A stretch of DNA of 64,000 nt from Calothrix sp. PCC 7716 (GCF_019977735.1 NZ_AP025018.1:10606580-10670579), one strand, 5' to 3'; positions 44,905-54,989 are shown, counted from the first letter of the stretch. Numbers and translations are program-made. Notes: generated by a model not told the origin, from the sequence alone.

Positions 44905-46560
44905 CTATATACCATATGCGCGCGGGTAGGGTTTTAGTAGTGTTTTTGCTTGATATACGTGAATATTGTTTACAACTACACCACCTCGTTTAATTGGGAC
45001 TTTTGCAATTTCGTTGAAGCTGTTGAAGTGAGATTTGTAGCTTGTCATTAAATCTTTTCTGGTGATGAATGCTTCGGTGGTAATATATAAAGCGTCTTTG
45101 CCTAACCATTCATCTGGTTTTGACCAAAATGCAAACCCGCGTATATCATAACCAATATCAAAACAGGTAATTGGTATGTTAGAGATGGGGTGAAGTGCCA
45201 TTGCGATGAGTCCACCATAATAATAGCGGTTGGTAAATATAAAGTTAGATGTTTTTAAAGCTTCGCGTAATACCTCAGACTCAGCAAAACCGCTTCGTAC
45301 TTGTTGAATGTCTATTAATTCTGTAGAAGATGGGTCATTTTGCGGCGCCACAAAGCCTCCAAATATTGCAAAGTTACCAGGTTTTTGCAATGTACCTGTT
45401 GTAATATGCAGTAAAAGAAATAGTAAAATTGTTGAAACTACTACTCCTGTACTTACTAACCATCGCCACACCGAACGTTTAGAACGATTATACCAAATTA
45501 CAGCTTGCTGTCCTAGTAGTAAAGTTGCTCCCCAAAATCCTGGCATTGACCAAGCTGGTAATATCTGACGGTATCCTCCTATTAAGTTAAATCCTAAAAT
45601 TAAGGGTAAAGATAACCACAATATAAATATGTTTTTTTGGTCTTTAAATTCTTTGAACTCTTTACAATCTGCATCTATAGACTTTTTAGAAAATACTTGA
45701 CTAATTTGATTGAGTGTGGTTTTTAATGTAATGCGCCACAATGGAAACCCTATGGTGGGAAATAAATAACCAATACCAACTAAACATACTAGTAAAACAT
45801 TTAGAAAATTATAGCCGGCTCTAGGCACCGCGCGCTCTGACTGAAAAAGAAACGAAACCCAGTCATGTTGAATATTCCAATATAAAATCGGTGATATAGT
45901 TAGCAAAAATAATCCAACACCTAACCATGTCCAAACAGAACTAAAAACTCTACGATGCTGCTGACTTGTTAAGCAAAAACCAACTAGTCCAAATCCTAAA
46001 ATAAAACCGTGATATTTACTTAAACAAGCTAAACCTACTAAAACCGAAAGAATAGTCAAACGGTAACTAGGAACATATTTACTCGGTGGAAAATCAAAAT
46101 CTTCCTTAAAAAACTCGCAAACTGCACAATATAAACTTGCCGACCAAAAAAACATTAACGGATTATCGGGTAAAGCAAATGTACCAAATGCAAGCTGATA
46201 TATTGGTGTTACTGTAGCAATTGCCAATGTTAATGTCGCTGCTTTAACTGAAAATAATCTAGCACTTGTTAAATACAATAGTACTAAACTACCTGTATGT
46301 AAAATCAAGGCGCCTAAGCGAATAGTAAATTGGGATACATTACCAGTTAACCAGGGTCCCAAACCAGTAGAAAAAGCTACAAGAAGTGGATGGTCAAAGT
46401 AACTCCAGTCTAGGTGCAGGCTGTACATGTAATAATATGCTTCATCAAAGCTAGGATAAAGCCAGTAAGCAATAAAGCTTCTAAACAGCAGTCCCCCAAG
46501 CAGCAAATTAACCGCTAGCTTGTTAGTTTTCTTAGCCATCCTTTTCTGGGCTACTTGCAT
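44905..46560 (-). CDS. GT39/ArnT-like membrane glycosyltransferase
   Basis: A 551-residue protein with about 11-12 transmembrane helices. The first periplasmic loop has the GT-C signature with acidic residues (PSFDEAYYYMYS, then LDWSYFDHPLLVA). This matches the PMT/ArnT group that transfers sugars from polyprenyl-phosphate to lipids or proteins outside the inner membrane. Acceptor unknown. The start is the ATG at 46560; ATG 46539 is an alternative. Confidence 0.85.
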   Translation of the reverse strand: MQVAQKRMAKKTNKLAVNLLLGGLLFRSFIAYWLYPSFDEAYYYMYSLHLDWSYFDHPLLVAFSTGLGPWLTGNVSQFTIRLGALILHTGSLVLLYLTSARLFSVKAATLTLAIATVTPIYQLAFGTFALPDNPLMFFWSASLYCAVCEFFKEDFDFPPSKYVPSYRLTILSVLVGLACLSKYHGFILGFGLVGFCLTSQQHRRVFSSVWTWLGVGLFLLTISPILYWNIQHDWVSFLFQSERAVPRAGYNFLNVLLVCLVGIGYLFPTIGFPLWRITLKTTLNQISQVFSKKSIDADCKEFKEFKDQKNIFILWLSLPLILGFNLIGGYRQILPAWSMPGFWGATLLLGQQAVIWYNRSKRSVWRWLVSTGVVVSTILLFLLLHITTGTLQKPGNFAIFGGFVAPQNDPSSTELIDIQQVRSGFAESEVLREALKTSNFIFTNRYYYGGLIAMALHPISNIPITCFDIGYDIRGFAFWSKPDEWLGKDALYITTEAFITRKDLMTSYKSHFNSFNEIAKVPIKRGGVVVNNIHVYQAKTLLKPYPRAYGI

Positions 46561-46995
46561 TCTTATCTCTATATATATATTTCCAACTTGAATAACCTAA
46601 CGTAAAAAGGCGCCCTTGTGTAACAAAATATTCGAGTGTGTATTTCATTTTAACCAATGGTTTAAATTGCATCCTCAAATCATACAAACCATAGGACGAC
46701 GTTTTTCTTCACTAGTTTCATATTAAATAAATATTTAGCAGTATAATTTTTTACTTACATACTCGATTATACATAGTTAATTCTGGAAGAAGCTATTAAA
46801 TTCATGTGTAGCATGTGGGAATGTAAGGGTAATTACCGATTATTTTCCGGAAGGTGCTTAATGTTGCCGTAGAAGAATAAAGCTAATATGAGCTTAAAAT
46901 GAAGCTTGTAGAAATAACTCGTGCTAAGTTAATTACCCATATATAGTATGTCGGGTGTGTTTCAAGAATTGTAAAAAAGCTCTAGTTTTAAAGAC

Positions 46996-47634
46996 ATGTC
47001 ACGTCACGAAGATAAAATTGATACTGGCAATCAGCAAGTAGATAATGGAAAATTTTTAACACCATTCCAGCGCAAGCTATTACAAAAAAGTCTGCAAACT
47101 GATTTAACTGAGTCATACCGTCAACGTATCCACATTATGTTGCTGGCAGATGAAGGAAAAACTCAAGCTCTTATTTGCCGTAATTTGGGATGTTGTCCAG
47201 CAACGGCACGTCATTGGATGCATATAGCTCGTTCAGGTATGGCTCATCAATGGCAAGATTGTCCAATTGGGCGCCGTAAAAGCATTAATGACCAGTACTT
47301 AGAGCGTTTGAAAGAATTAGTCACTAGTAGTCCTTGTGATTTTGGTTATTCTTTTCGGCAATGGTCTGCTACATGGTTAAGTAGGCATTTGGCGAAAGAG
47401 TTTGATATTGAGGTGACACCCCAGCACATAAGCAGACTACTTAAACAAGTAGGTTTGTCAACGCGCCCAAAACCGGAAAGAACTCAAGTTCATGTTTTGG
47501 ATGGCGCCAGTGGGTCGCAAATTATGATTCATGACTTAAAGTCGGCGCCATTATCTGATAGTGCTGAATTTTTACCAATTAATTTTCCTACATCTCTTAG
47601 TAATTCTAACGTTCATGAAACAAAATTTATTTGA
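46996..47634 (+). CDS. HTH regulator of the peptide-export operon
   Basis: A 212-residue protein with two helix-turn-helix parts resembling IS630-type N termini (RIHIMLLADEGKTQALICRN, then QWSATWLSRHLAKEFDIEVT and SRLLKQVGL). It has no DDE domain, so it is a domesticated DNA-binding protein and not a transposase. Its last 20 bases overlap the start of the exporter gene at 47615, which implies coupled translation. In cyanobacteria such genes often precede cNMP/C39 ABC exporters. It may sense or set expression of the operon; that is inference. Confidence 0.75.
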   Translation: MSRHEDKIDTGNQQVDNGKFLTPFQRKLLQKSLQTDLTESYRQRIHIMLLADEGKTQALICRNLGCCPATARHWMHIARSGMAHQWQDCPIGRRKSINDQYLERLKELVTSSPCDFGYSFRQWSATWLSRHLAKEFDIEVTPQHISRLLKQVGLSTRPKPERTQVHVLDGASGSQIMIHDLKSAPLSDSAEFLPINFPTSLSNSNVHETKFI

Positions 47635-50320
47635 ACATATTTCTTTGGAGCAACAGTTAAACAAAATTTTAGGTTGTTCTCTTGCACCAAAGGAACTTCA
47701 AAGCTGTCTATCTCAAACAAAATTAATAACGCCAAAAGTTGGAAAGTTTTGGCAAGGAAATGATGCGGAACCAGGCATTTATATAGTATTGGTCGGCAAA
47801 ATACGATTACTTAATCATGAAGATGAGTTAATTACTACTTTAGAGCCAGGAGGTTTTTTTGGAGAATTTACTTTGTTTCCAGGCGCCGACATTAAACGTT
47901 ATGATGCAAGAGCAAGTGTAAATGTACAACTATGCTTAATTTCGGGTGAGGTTTTATTACCATTGATGGGTAAATATCCACAAATTAAAGAACACTTGTG
48001 GAATGAAGCAAAAAAGTATAATCATAATCAAAATGTAGAAAGTTCTAATAATCTCCCTCCACCTCGGTTTGAGCAAGAACTCAAGAAAGAACCAAAGCTT
48101 CAGAAAAAAATTAGCCAAGCTTACTTTCCTAACCCTAGTCAGCGAGTTCAACACTTATGGCAACGCTTTATTCGACGCTATCCGTTTTTTGCCCAGCAGA
48201 GTGCATCAGATTGTGGCGCCGCTTGTTTGGTAATGGTGTCTCGCTATTGGGGGAAACGGTTTAGTATTAATCGCTTGCGAGATATTGCTAACGTTGACCG
48301 TAATGGTGCATCTTTACGTGGGTTAACAACCGCAGCAGAAAGTATTGGTTTTAGTACGCGACCTGTAAAAGCAAGTCTTGACCAGTTGGCAAAGCAGAAG
48401 CTACCAGCTATTGTGCATTGGGAAGGTAAACATTATATTGTTGTTTATGAAGTGGCGCCTAAATATGTAATTGTTGCAGACCCAGCGATTGGTCAACGCA
48501 CTCTTACCCACTCTCAATTTAAAAAAGATTGGACTGGTTATGCGTTACTGTTGCAACCTACAGTCTTTTTAAAAGATGTCAAAGAGACGAGTACACCTTT
48601 CTGGCAGTTCTTTGAGTTAATGAAACCTCACTCGTTGGTGATGTTTGAGGTTTTCGTTGCTTCCATTTTTATTCAGATATTTGGTCTAATTACACCTTTA
48701 TTCACTCAGTTAATTTTAGATCGGGTTGTAGTACAGCGTTCTGAACTGACTTTAAATGCAGTTGGGTTAGGGTTGCTAATGTTTAGCATCTTCCGCGTTG
48801 CGATGATGGGGTTACGGCAATATTTGCTAGACCATACGGCAAACAGAGTAGATGTAGCGTTAATTGTTGGGTTTATTCGTCACACTCTACGACTACCTCT
48901 AAGTTTCTTTGAGTCTCGTTATGTAGGCGATATTATCTCTCGTTTGCAAGAAAACCGTAAAATTCAACGTTTTCTATCAGGAGAAGCATTATCTATCTTA
49001 CTAGATTTACTTACAGTTTTTATCTATGTAGGATTAATGTTTTGGTATAGTTGGAAAATGGCTTTACTGGCATTGGTAATTATACCCCCATTTGCGTTAT
49101 TAGCATTGATTGCTACGCCTTTTTTACAAAAGATTTCACGGGAAATATTTAATGCTGTTGCTAGTGAAAGTAGTTATTTAATTGAAGCTTTAACTGGGGT
49201 ACGAACGGTAAAAGCAACAGCAGTAGAGCAAACAGTACGATGGCATTGGGAAGAATTGTTAGATAAAGAAATAAAAACTAACTTTTCTGGACAGGTTATC
49301 GGTAATAGACTGCAAATTTTTAGCAACACGATTCAAGCGTTGATAACTACTGGTTTACTATGGTTCGGCGCCCATCAAGTCATTAACAATGAGTTAACTA
49401 TCGGTCAGTTAGTCGCATTTAATATGTTGCTAGGAAACATTATTACACCATTTCAACGATTAACTGTACTATGGAATCAAGTACAAGAAGTAGTAATCGC
49501 TGTAGAACGAATTAACGATGTTTTAGATACGGCGCCTGAAGAAGATTTACAATATCAACCAAGACAAAACTTACCACCAATTCAAGGGCATATTCGTTTC
49601 GACAATGTAACATTTCGTTATCATGCAGAAAGTGATACTAATGTTTTAGAAAATCTCAGCTTTGAAGTCAAACCAGGACAAATGGTAGCACTGGTAGGAC
49701 GTAGTGGTTCTGGAAAGACAACTATTTCCAAGTTAGTTTTAGGGTTATATCCCCCAACTGACGGCAAAGTATTGATAGATGGACACGATATTACTAGTGT
49801 TTCTTTACGTTCTTTACGTTCGAGAGTTGGTGTAGTTGACCAAGATACCTTTTTATTCGGCGCCACAATTCGACAAAATATTAGTTTAGGACATCCAGGT
49901 GCAAGTTTAGAAGAAGTGATTGAAGCAGCAAAACTTGCAGGCGCCAATGATTTTATTAAAAAGTTACCTATGGGTTACGAAACTCAAATAGGTGAAGGTG
50001 GGGGGTTACTATCTGGTGGACAAAGACAGCGTATTGCCATTGCTAGAGCATTGTTAGGTAATCCTAAATTACTAATAATGGATGAAGCAACATCTCATTT
50101 AGACACCGAGTCAGAAAGAATAATTCAACGCAATTTAAATACTATCCTCAAAGGACGAACTACATTAGTTATTGCCCACCGTCTTTCTACAGTTAGAAAT
50201 GCGGATTTGATACTAGTGTTAGATAGAGGTTTGTTAATAGAAAGCGGAACTCACGAAGAACTAATGGCAGCGCGCGGACATTATTTCTATCTCAACCAGC
50301 AACAATTAGATGCAGCCTAA
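47615..50320 (+). CDS. Peptidase-containing ABC exporter with cNMP-binding domain
   Basis: A protein of about 901 residues, starting at ATG 47615. The N-terminal 150 residues form a cNMP-binding-like beta barrel (LEPGGFFGEFTLFPGA). A C39 peptidase follows (SASDCGAACLVM with catalytic Cys, WEGKHYIVVYEV with His, ADPAIGQRT with Asp), then a transmembrane domain, then an ATPase (GRSGSGKTT, LSGGQRQRIAIARAL, LLIMDEATSHLD). It should remove double-glycine leaders and export the core with the HlyD protein encoded next. The organisation is like HetC/SunT-type exporters. Nearby candidate substrates lie at 52775, 53008 and 55070. Confidence 0.92.
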   Translation: MKQNLFEHISLEQQLNKILGCSLAPKELQSCLSQTKLITPKVGKFWQGNDAEPGIYIVLVGKIRLLNHEDELITTLEPGGFFGEFTLFPGADIKRYDARASVNVQLCLISGEVLLPLMGKYPQIKEHLWNEAKKYNHNQNVESSNNLPPPRFEQELKKEPKLQKKISQAYFPNPSQRVQHLWQRFIRRYPFFAQQSASDCGAACLVMVSRYWGKRFSINRLRDIANVDRNGASLRGLTTAAESIGFSTRPVKASLDQLAKQKLPAIVHWEGKHYIVVYEVAPKYVIVADPAIGQRTLTHSQFKKDWTGYALLLQPTVFLKDVKETSTPFWQFFELMKPHSLVMFEVFVASIFIQIFGLITPLFTQLILDRVVVQRSELTLNAVGLGLLMFSIFRVAMMGLRQYLLDHTANRVDVALIVGFIRHTLRLPLSFFESRYVGDIISRLQENRKIQRFLSGEALSILLDLLTVFIYVGLMFWYSWKMALLALVIIPPFALLALIATPFLQKISREIFNAVASESSYLIEALTGVRTVKATAVEQTVRWHWEELLDKEIKTNFSGQVIGNRLQIFSNTIQALITTGLLWFGAHQVINNELTIGQLVAFNMLLGNIITPFQRLTVLWNQVQEVVIAVERINDVLDTAPEEDLQYQPRQNLPPIQGHIRFDNVTFRYHAESDTNVLENLSFEVKPGQMVALVGRSGSGKTTISKLVLGLYPPTDGKVLIDGHDITSVSLRSLRSRVGVVDQDTFLFGATIRQNISLGHPGASLEEVIEAAKLAGANDFIKKLPMGYETQIGEGGGLLSGGQRQRIAIARALLGNPKLLIMDEATSHLDTESERIIQRNLNTILKGRTTLVIAHRLSTVRNADLILVLDRGLLIESGTHEELMAARGHYFYLNQQQLDAA

Positions 50321-50345
50321 AAAATAAGACTTCTAAAACTAAAAT

Positions 50346-51863
50346 ATGACAAATACATCTAATGGACGGGTAAAAAACTATCTACCAGAAAACTCAGCAG
50401 TAGTAGATAGTACTATTGAATCAAATAACTTAACTGATGATTGGTCAGATGTAACTAAAGACTTAGTAGATACCTTACCCCAGGTTTGGACAAGAGGATT
50501 ATTGTATTTTTTATTCAGCTTTGTTTCTATTGCTTTACCTTGGGCAATGCTATATAAAGTTGATGAAACAGGTACAGCTAGAGGAAAACTCGAACCAAAA
50601 GGTAAAACAGTCAAACTAGATAGTGCCGTTGCTGGAACCGTTGCTGCTATTCCCATCAAAGAAGGTGATACAGTTAAAGCCGGAGAACCAGTACTAATAT
50701 TAGATACAGAGTTAGTACAATCAGAACTACGTCAAGGTAAAGATAAATTAGAAGGGCAATTAAATAGACTATCTCAACTCAAGATTTTGAAAAACCAGTT
50801 AATTGTAGCCATAGCAACTCAGCAACAGCAAAATCAAGCCCAAGAGTTAGAAAAACAGGCACAAATCGAACAAGCACAACAAAATTTTACAGCCTTAAAA
50901 AATTCGTATGCAATTCAAAACGAAGAAAAATTAACGCAAGTAAATCAAGCAAAACAATCTATTGAAGATGCTCAAACAACCAGCAAATTAGTTCAAGGCA
51001 GTTTAGCAAGTGCCCAACGAGAAGTACAAAGATACCGTCAGCTACAACAAGTAGGCGCCGTACCCGAAATAAACGTAGTTGACAAACAAGATATTGCCCA
51101 AGAAAGACAAAAACTATACGAAAAAACCCAATCAGATATTAAACAAGCAAATTTACGACTAGTCGAACAAAAAAGTAGCTACGAGCGAACCATTCGTAAA
51201 GCCAAAGATGAAATAGAGCAAGCATACTTACGAGTCAAAGAGCAGCAGAGAAGCTATAAAACCTTAACTCACTCTGGTAAGCTAGCAATTTTTAAAAGCG
51301 AAGAGCAACTCAAAAATTTAGAAACAGAAATGACAGGATTAAATACAGAAATAGCTCAAAGCCGAAGCCAAATAAAAAGCCAGCAATTCCAACTACAGCA
51401 AAGACGAATAAAATCACCTATTGCGGGTAAAGTTTATCAGCTACCAATTCAACGTCCAGGTTCAGTAGTGCAATCTGGAACAATGGTAGCAGAAATTGCA
51501 CCCGAAGGTTCACCGTTAATTCTTCGAGCGACAATGGCAACAACAGAAAGTGGTTCATTAAAGAAAGGATTACCAGTTAAATTAAAATTTGATGCTTATC
51601 CATTTCAGGAATACGGTGTTATCGAAGGAGAACTATTAGAAATTTCTCCTACCACTATAGATATAGATACACCAAATGGAAAAGTACCAGCTTATAATTT
51701 AGAAATTGTCCTGAAACAAGACTGTATTGTTAGTAACAATAAATGTACACAATTGCGTCCAGGTACTACAGCAACAGCAGAAGTCATAGTACGTCGGCGC
51801 CGGATTATAGATTTTTTACTAGACCCATTCAAGCAATTAGAAAAAGGAGGTCTAAAGTTGTAA
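50346..51863 (+). CDS. HlyD family periplasmic adaptor
   Basis: A 505-residue membrane-fusion protein. One transmembrane helix lies near residues 50-72, followed by a biotinyl-lipoyl half-motif (AGTVAAIPIKEGDTVKAGEP), a coiled-coil hairpin (residues 130-340, rich in Gln and Lys) and the second lipoyl half (IKSPIAGKVYQLPIQRPGS). It bridges the ABC exporter to an outer-membrane channel of TolC type, none of which is encoded here. It starts 25 bp after the exporter gene and is part of the same operon. Confidence 0.92.
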   Translation: MTNTSNGRVKNYLPENSAVVDSTIESNNLTDDWSDVTKDLVDTLPQVWTRGLLYFLFSFVSIALPWAMLYKVDETGTARGKLEPKGKTVKLDSAVAGTVAAIPIKEGDTVKAGEPVLILDTELVQSELRQGKDKLEGQLNRLSQLKILKNQLIVAIATQQQQNQAQELEKQAQIEQAQQNFTALKNSYAIQNEEKLTQVNQAKQSIEDAQTTSKLVQGSLASAQREVQRYRQLQQVGAVPEINVVDKQDIAQERQKLYEKTQSDIKQANLRLVEQKSSYERTIRKAKDEIEQAYLRVKEQQRSYKTLTHSGKLAIFKSEEQLKNLETEMTGLNTEIAQSRSQIKSQQFQLQQRRIKSPIAGKVYQLPIQRPGSVVQSGTMVAEIAPEGSPLILRATMATTESGSLKKGLPVKLKFDAYPFQEYGVIEGELLEISPTTIDIDTPNGKVPAYNLEIVLKQDCIVSNNKCTQLRPGTTATAEVIVRRRRIIDFLLDPFKQLEKGGLKL

Positions 51864-51946
51864 TACTTATATTACCTATCATAAATAATAGTTCAAAAAC
51901 GACAAATTTCACATCCAAATTCATTGAAGCTATTTAGGAGCAACCC

Positions 51947-52684
51947 ATGTTACAAGCTATAACTGTTACCAGCGAAGATATTTTGCATCAAATTAAGTTG
52001 AATTATAAAGTTCCTGAAATAATTGAGCAAATAGTTACACGTAAAATTATTGAAAGTGCTGCTAATCAAGAAGGAATAAAAATAGAAGTAGAAGAGCTTC
52101 AAAAAACAGCAGATCAAATACGAGGAATGAATAAATTATTAAGTGCTGATGATACTTGGAATTGGTTGAAAAAGCATAGTCTTTCTTTAGAAGATTATGA
52201 AGAAATTGTGCATAATACCCTTCTCTTTAGCAAATTAGCAGCCCATTTATTTACAGATAAAGTTAAGCCCTACTTTTTTGACCATCAACTAGATTATACT
52301 GGTGCAGCAATTTATGAAATAATATTAGATGATCAAGATGTTGCTTGGGAACTATACTATGCTATTAAAGAAGAAGAAATGAGTTTTTATGATGCAGCGC
52401 ATCAATATACTCAGGATAAAGAATTACGACGTAAAGGAGGATACCGAGGAATAGTTTATCGTAAAGATTTAAAACCAGAGATTTCTGCTGCTGTTTTTGC
52501 AGCCAAACCATCACAAATGATAAAGCCAATAGTTACTTCTAAAGGAATACATTTAATTTTTGTTGAAGAATTTGTTCAAGCAAAACTAGATAAAATTTTA
52601 CTTTCAGAAATCATAACATTATTGTTTTCACAATGGTTGAAACAGCAGATAGAGCAAGTAGAATTTACAGTAAACCTTGATTAA
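51947..52684 (+). CDS. PpiC-type peptidylprolyl isomerase
   Basis: A 245-residue protein: an N-terminal SurA-like helical region (residues 1-110), then a parvulin domain (LRRKGGYRGIVYRKDLKPEI, then GIHLIFVEEF). It lacks a signal peptide and transmembrane helix, so it acts in the cytoplasm or travels with the exporter. Cyanobacterial peptide-export operons often end with such a protein, which may help fold or deliver substrates. A GGAG box precedes the ATG at 51947. Confidence 0.88.
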   Translation: MLQAITVTSEDILHQIKLNYKVPEIIEQIVTRKIIESAANQEGIKIEVEELQKTADQIRGMNKLLSADDTWNWLKKHSLSLEDYEEIVHNTLLFSKLAAHLFTDKVKPYFFDHQLDYTGAAIYEIILDDQDVAWELYYAIKEEEMSFYDAAHQYTQDKELRRKGGYRGIVYRKDLKPEISAAVFAAKPSQMIKPIVTSKGIHLIFVEEFVQAKLDKILLSEIITLLFSQWLKQQIEQVEFTVNLD

Positions 52685-52774
52685 AATTAACTATTTATCA
52701 AGTAGCTTATAAATTGTGAAGACCAAATTAGTTTGGTCTCCACTTTTGGATTTAAGCGCTTGCTTGTGTACTAC

Positions 52775-52954
52775 TTAGTTCCAAAGTTTTCTGATGGCAC
52801 AGCCAACGTCTTTACCGACTTCGTATACAAATTTCACTGCCTCAACAGCTGCATCAAACAAATCGCCACCGTGAATATCTTGAAGTTCTTTTTCTTCAGA
52901 GATTTCAACTAGATATGTTGCCTCAATGTCCATTATTTGAATGCTTGTTTTCAT
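52775..52954 (-). CDS. Double-glycine leader peptide 1
   Basis: A 59-residue peptide. The leader ends in ISEEKELQDIHGG, a double-glycine site at Gly29-Gly30, matching C39 substrates. The predicted 29-residue core begins DLFDAAVEAV and ends GCAIRKLWN. It is amphipathic with one cysteine and a basic-aromatic end, like a class II bacteriocin or microcin. It lies just after, and convergent with, the exporter/HlyD/PpiC operon, and 53 bp after a second peptide gene on the same strand. A weak ribosome site (TAGGT) lies upstream. Confidence 0.75.
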   Translation of the reverse strand: MKTSIQIMDIEATYLVEISEEKELQDIHGGDLFDAAVEAVKFVYEVGKDVGCAIRKLWN

Positions 52955-53007
52955 GTTTTAACTACCTATGATTTCAAAAGTTTACTTGATGAAATTTCTA
53001 AAATTAC

Positions 53008-53178
53008 CTAACAACTACAATCTTCTCCCGATAGTCCTACTGCAACACCAATTAGAAAAATTGCTGCAACTACTACAACAGCAGGGTGAATACCACCTTG
53101 TATAGCATTAATTTGTTCTTCAGATAAATCTGTAATAATGCTATCTTGGTTTAAGTCAGATATGATAATACTAGACAT
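53008..53178 (-). CDS. Double-glycine leader peptide 2 (C-terminal CSC)
   Basis: A 56-residue peptide with an AGGAG site 11 bases upstream. The leader ends DLSEEQINAIQGG (Gly28-Gly29), a textbook double-glycine sequence. The 27-residue core starts IHPAVVVVAAIF, is very hydrophobic, and ends GEDCSC. A membrane-active peptide is likely; the paired cysteines could form a disulfide or be modified. It is probably co-transcribed with peptide 1 and exported by the adjacent C39 exporter. Confidence 0.78.
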   Translation of the reverse strand: MSSIIISDLNQDSIITDLSEEQINAIQGGIHPAVVVVAAIFLIGVAVGLSGEDCSC

Positions 53179-53548
53179 TTGCGAGTTAACTCCTAAAAAG
53201 TGTGTTGATGTTTAAGGCTTGAAATATTAACTGCCTTACTCTATTTAATATTATCTGCCATCCAATTAAATATTTCAATGTTTAATACCATAATTAAAAA
53301 ATATAAAATATGTATTTATATTCAATAAATCCTTGTAGAGACGTTACATGTAACGTCTCTACATACGTTAACCGAGATATTACATTTATAAATCAAAACA
53401 TTATTAAAATATTTATGTTGTATTAAATTAGAATTAAAAATAAATTTAAGTTGAAAATAAAAAACAATCCAAAAATTATTTGGATTGAAAAAATAATATA
53501 TATTAAGAGGGATAGGAGTTGAGAAATGATATTTACGTAGAGACCGAA
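53179..53548. other. Intergenic with a 28-bp palindrome
   Basis: This AT-rich gap should contain the promoter of the two peptide genes. At 53335-53362 lies a perfect palindrome, GTAGAGACGTTACA and its complement, sharing GTAGAGACG / CGTCTCTAC ends with the palindrome inside the MITE at 6616-6643. Confidence 0.6.
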
Positions 53549-53707
53549 TTAATAGGGTTTAGGAGAGAGCGCGTCTTTCTCAATTTGGTCTAAAGCCTTC
53601 TTCGCTTTAAAAAGAACTTTTAAATGAGCAAGCTGGCTATTCCAAGCAAAACGAGGTAAAAGAGGTGCTTGAGAATTGTGAATAGAATTAGTAGAAGTAT
53701 TATCCAT
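53549..53707 (-). CDS. Small accessory protein of the radical SAM operon (splicease partner candidate)
   Basis: A 52-residue protein that starts 19 bp after the radical SAM gene on the same strand. It reads MDNTSTNSIHNSQAPLLPRF and continues with a helix, LAHLKVLFKAKKALDQIEKD. No family is recognised with certainty. Size and position match the small accessory proteins (PlpY/PcpY type) needed by Nif11-linked radical SAM spliceases, but I cannot confirm homology by eye. Confidence 0.6.
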   Translation of the reverse strand: MDNTSTNSIHNSQAPLLPRFAWNSQLAHLKVLFKAKKALDQIEKDALSPKPY

Positions 53708-53726
53708 ATAAATCTTATGCTTGCTT

Positions 53727-54989
53727 TTAATTACTGGAACCGACCAAAGGCGCCATTAATGGTTCAGAGTGCCAACTTTCTGACCATTGAATTTTGTCAG
53801 CACTAAAGCGGAGTGGGTCGTTTTCGGGTAAAGGCGCCTGAATAGCTTCTTCAATTAAACTAAACTCGCCATTATCAAAGGGTTTACCATCTGCACGACG
53901 TTTAATAACTACTCGCTCTCGAATATTATTTTTAGCTTGTGTAAGCGCACGGTGATGGCAGTAAGGATTATTACCTCGTTTATCAAAGAAGACATGAGCC
54001 GTCCAACTACAACCACCACGACAAAGTTCAGCAAATTCACAAGTTTTGCAAAAACCCCACAAATGCTCAGTTCCTTTCGGAGTTCCAGCCCCTAAATTAA
54101 ATCGTAATTCTTCTGTCTCTTCAATAATTGTACGAAGGTCGTAGTCACGAATATTACCTCCTGTATAAGGTGTGGTAGGAAGCGAAGGACAACCTTTAAT
54201 GGCGCCATCAGCTTCAATACCTAAAGCAGAAAGTCCAGCACTACATCCTTGCCAGAAAGAAAAAGCTTCACCTCCCCGTAACATTCGTTCTTCTGGACCA
54301 TAGTAGCCAATATTATTTCCTGGTTGTACGTGTACACCTTCTCGTTTCGCTCTATGGGCAACACGAGCAATCATGGGATAAACGTCTAATAATTCGTGTG
54401 GTTGAAGTAAAATATCACTGTTATCTGCTGCATTACCCATTGGTACAGTAAGCTGAATTTGCCAAGCTTTCGCTCCTGCATCACGAATACGTTCGTAAAT
54501 ACAAGGAAATTCTGGCGCCGAAAGTCGATTAATTTGTGTATTGCAACCAACGAAAATACCAGCTTTTTGAAGATTGCCTATCGTTTTAAATGCCCATTGC
54601 CAGGAATTTTGTCTACCCCGCAGACGGTCGTGAGTTGCTTCCAAACCATCAACAGAGACAGAAACAACCTTAATTCCTGCTTCTTTCATTCGATGAGCAG
54701 TATCTAAGTTAATGCCAAAACCTCCTGTAGTCATTCCGCAAAGCATCCCAGCAGAAGTAATAGCTTTTGCAATTTCCAACCAGTCAGCACGTAAAAAAGC
54801 TTCACCTCCAATTAGAGTCACTTCTTTAATTCCGACATCTGCTAACTGTTTAACTAAATCAAGAGCTTCTTCGGTTGAAAGTTCTTTTGCTCTTGTATTT
54901 CCCGCGCGCGAACCGCAATGTTGACAAGCTAAATTGCATTTGAGAGTAATTTCCCAAACTGCATAAGTAATTCGATGATAAGTCATCAC
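53727..54989 (-). CDS. Radical SAM/SPASM maturase of a Nif11 peptide, splicease candidate
   Basis: A 420-residue radical SAM enzyme. The cluster motif is C18-x3-C22-x2-C25 in LKCNLACQHCGS, with the GGE-type SAM-binding motif in TLIGGEAFLR. The C-terminal SPASM region has many cysteines (CSAGLSALGIEADG, FCKTCEFAELCRGGC, PYCHHRA) for auxiliary iron-sulfur clusters. It lies 80 bp after a Nif11 precursor whose core has an L-Y-G motif and just before a 52-residue protein. The Pleurocapsa splicease PlpX acts on Nif11 precursors at X-Y-G, excising a tyramine unit to leave an alpha-keto beta-amino residue. This enzyme is a good candidate for the same chemistry. It may instead be another Nif11-linked modification. 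Confidence 0.85.
   Translation of the reverse strand: MMTYHRITYAVWEITLKCNLACQHCGSRAGNTRAKELSTEEALDLVKQLADVGIKEVTLIGGEAFLRADWLEIAKAITSAGMLCGMTTGGFGINLDTAHRMKEAGIKVVSVSVDGLEATHDRLRGRQNSWQWAFKTIGNLQKAGIFVGCNTQINRLSAPEFPCIYERIRDAGAKAWQIQLTVPMGNAADNSDILLQPHELLDVYPMIARVAHRAKREGVHVQPGNNIGYYGPEERMLRGGEAFSFWQGCSAGLSALGIEADGAIKGCPSLPTTPYTGGNIRDYDLRTIIEETEELRFNLGAGTPKGTEHLWGFCKTCEFAELCRGGCSWTAHVFFDKRGNNPYCHHRALTQAKNNIRERVVIKRRADGKPFDNGEFSLIEEAIQAPLPENDPLRFSADKIQWSESWHSEPLMAPLVGSSN

Noticed and set aside
46996-47634. The HTH gene as an IS630 transposase.
   Set aside because: It has the N-terminal HTH domains but no DDE domain, and its end is fused by overlap to the exporter operon, so a regulator is more likely.
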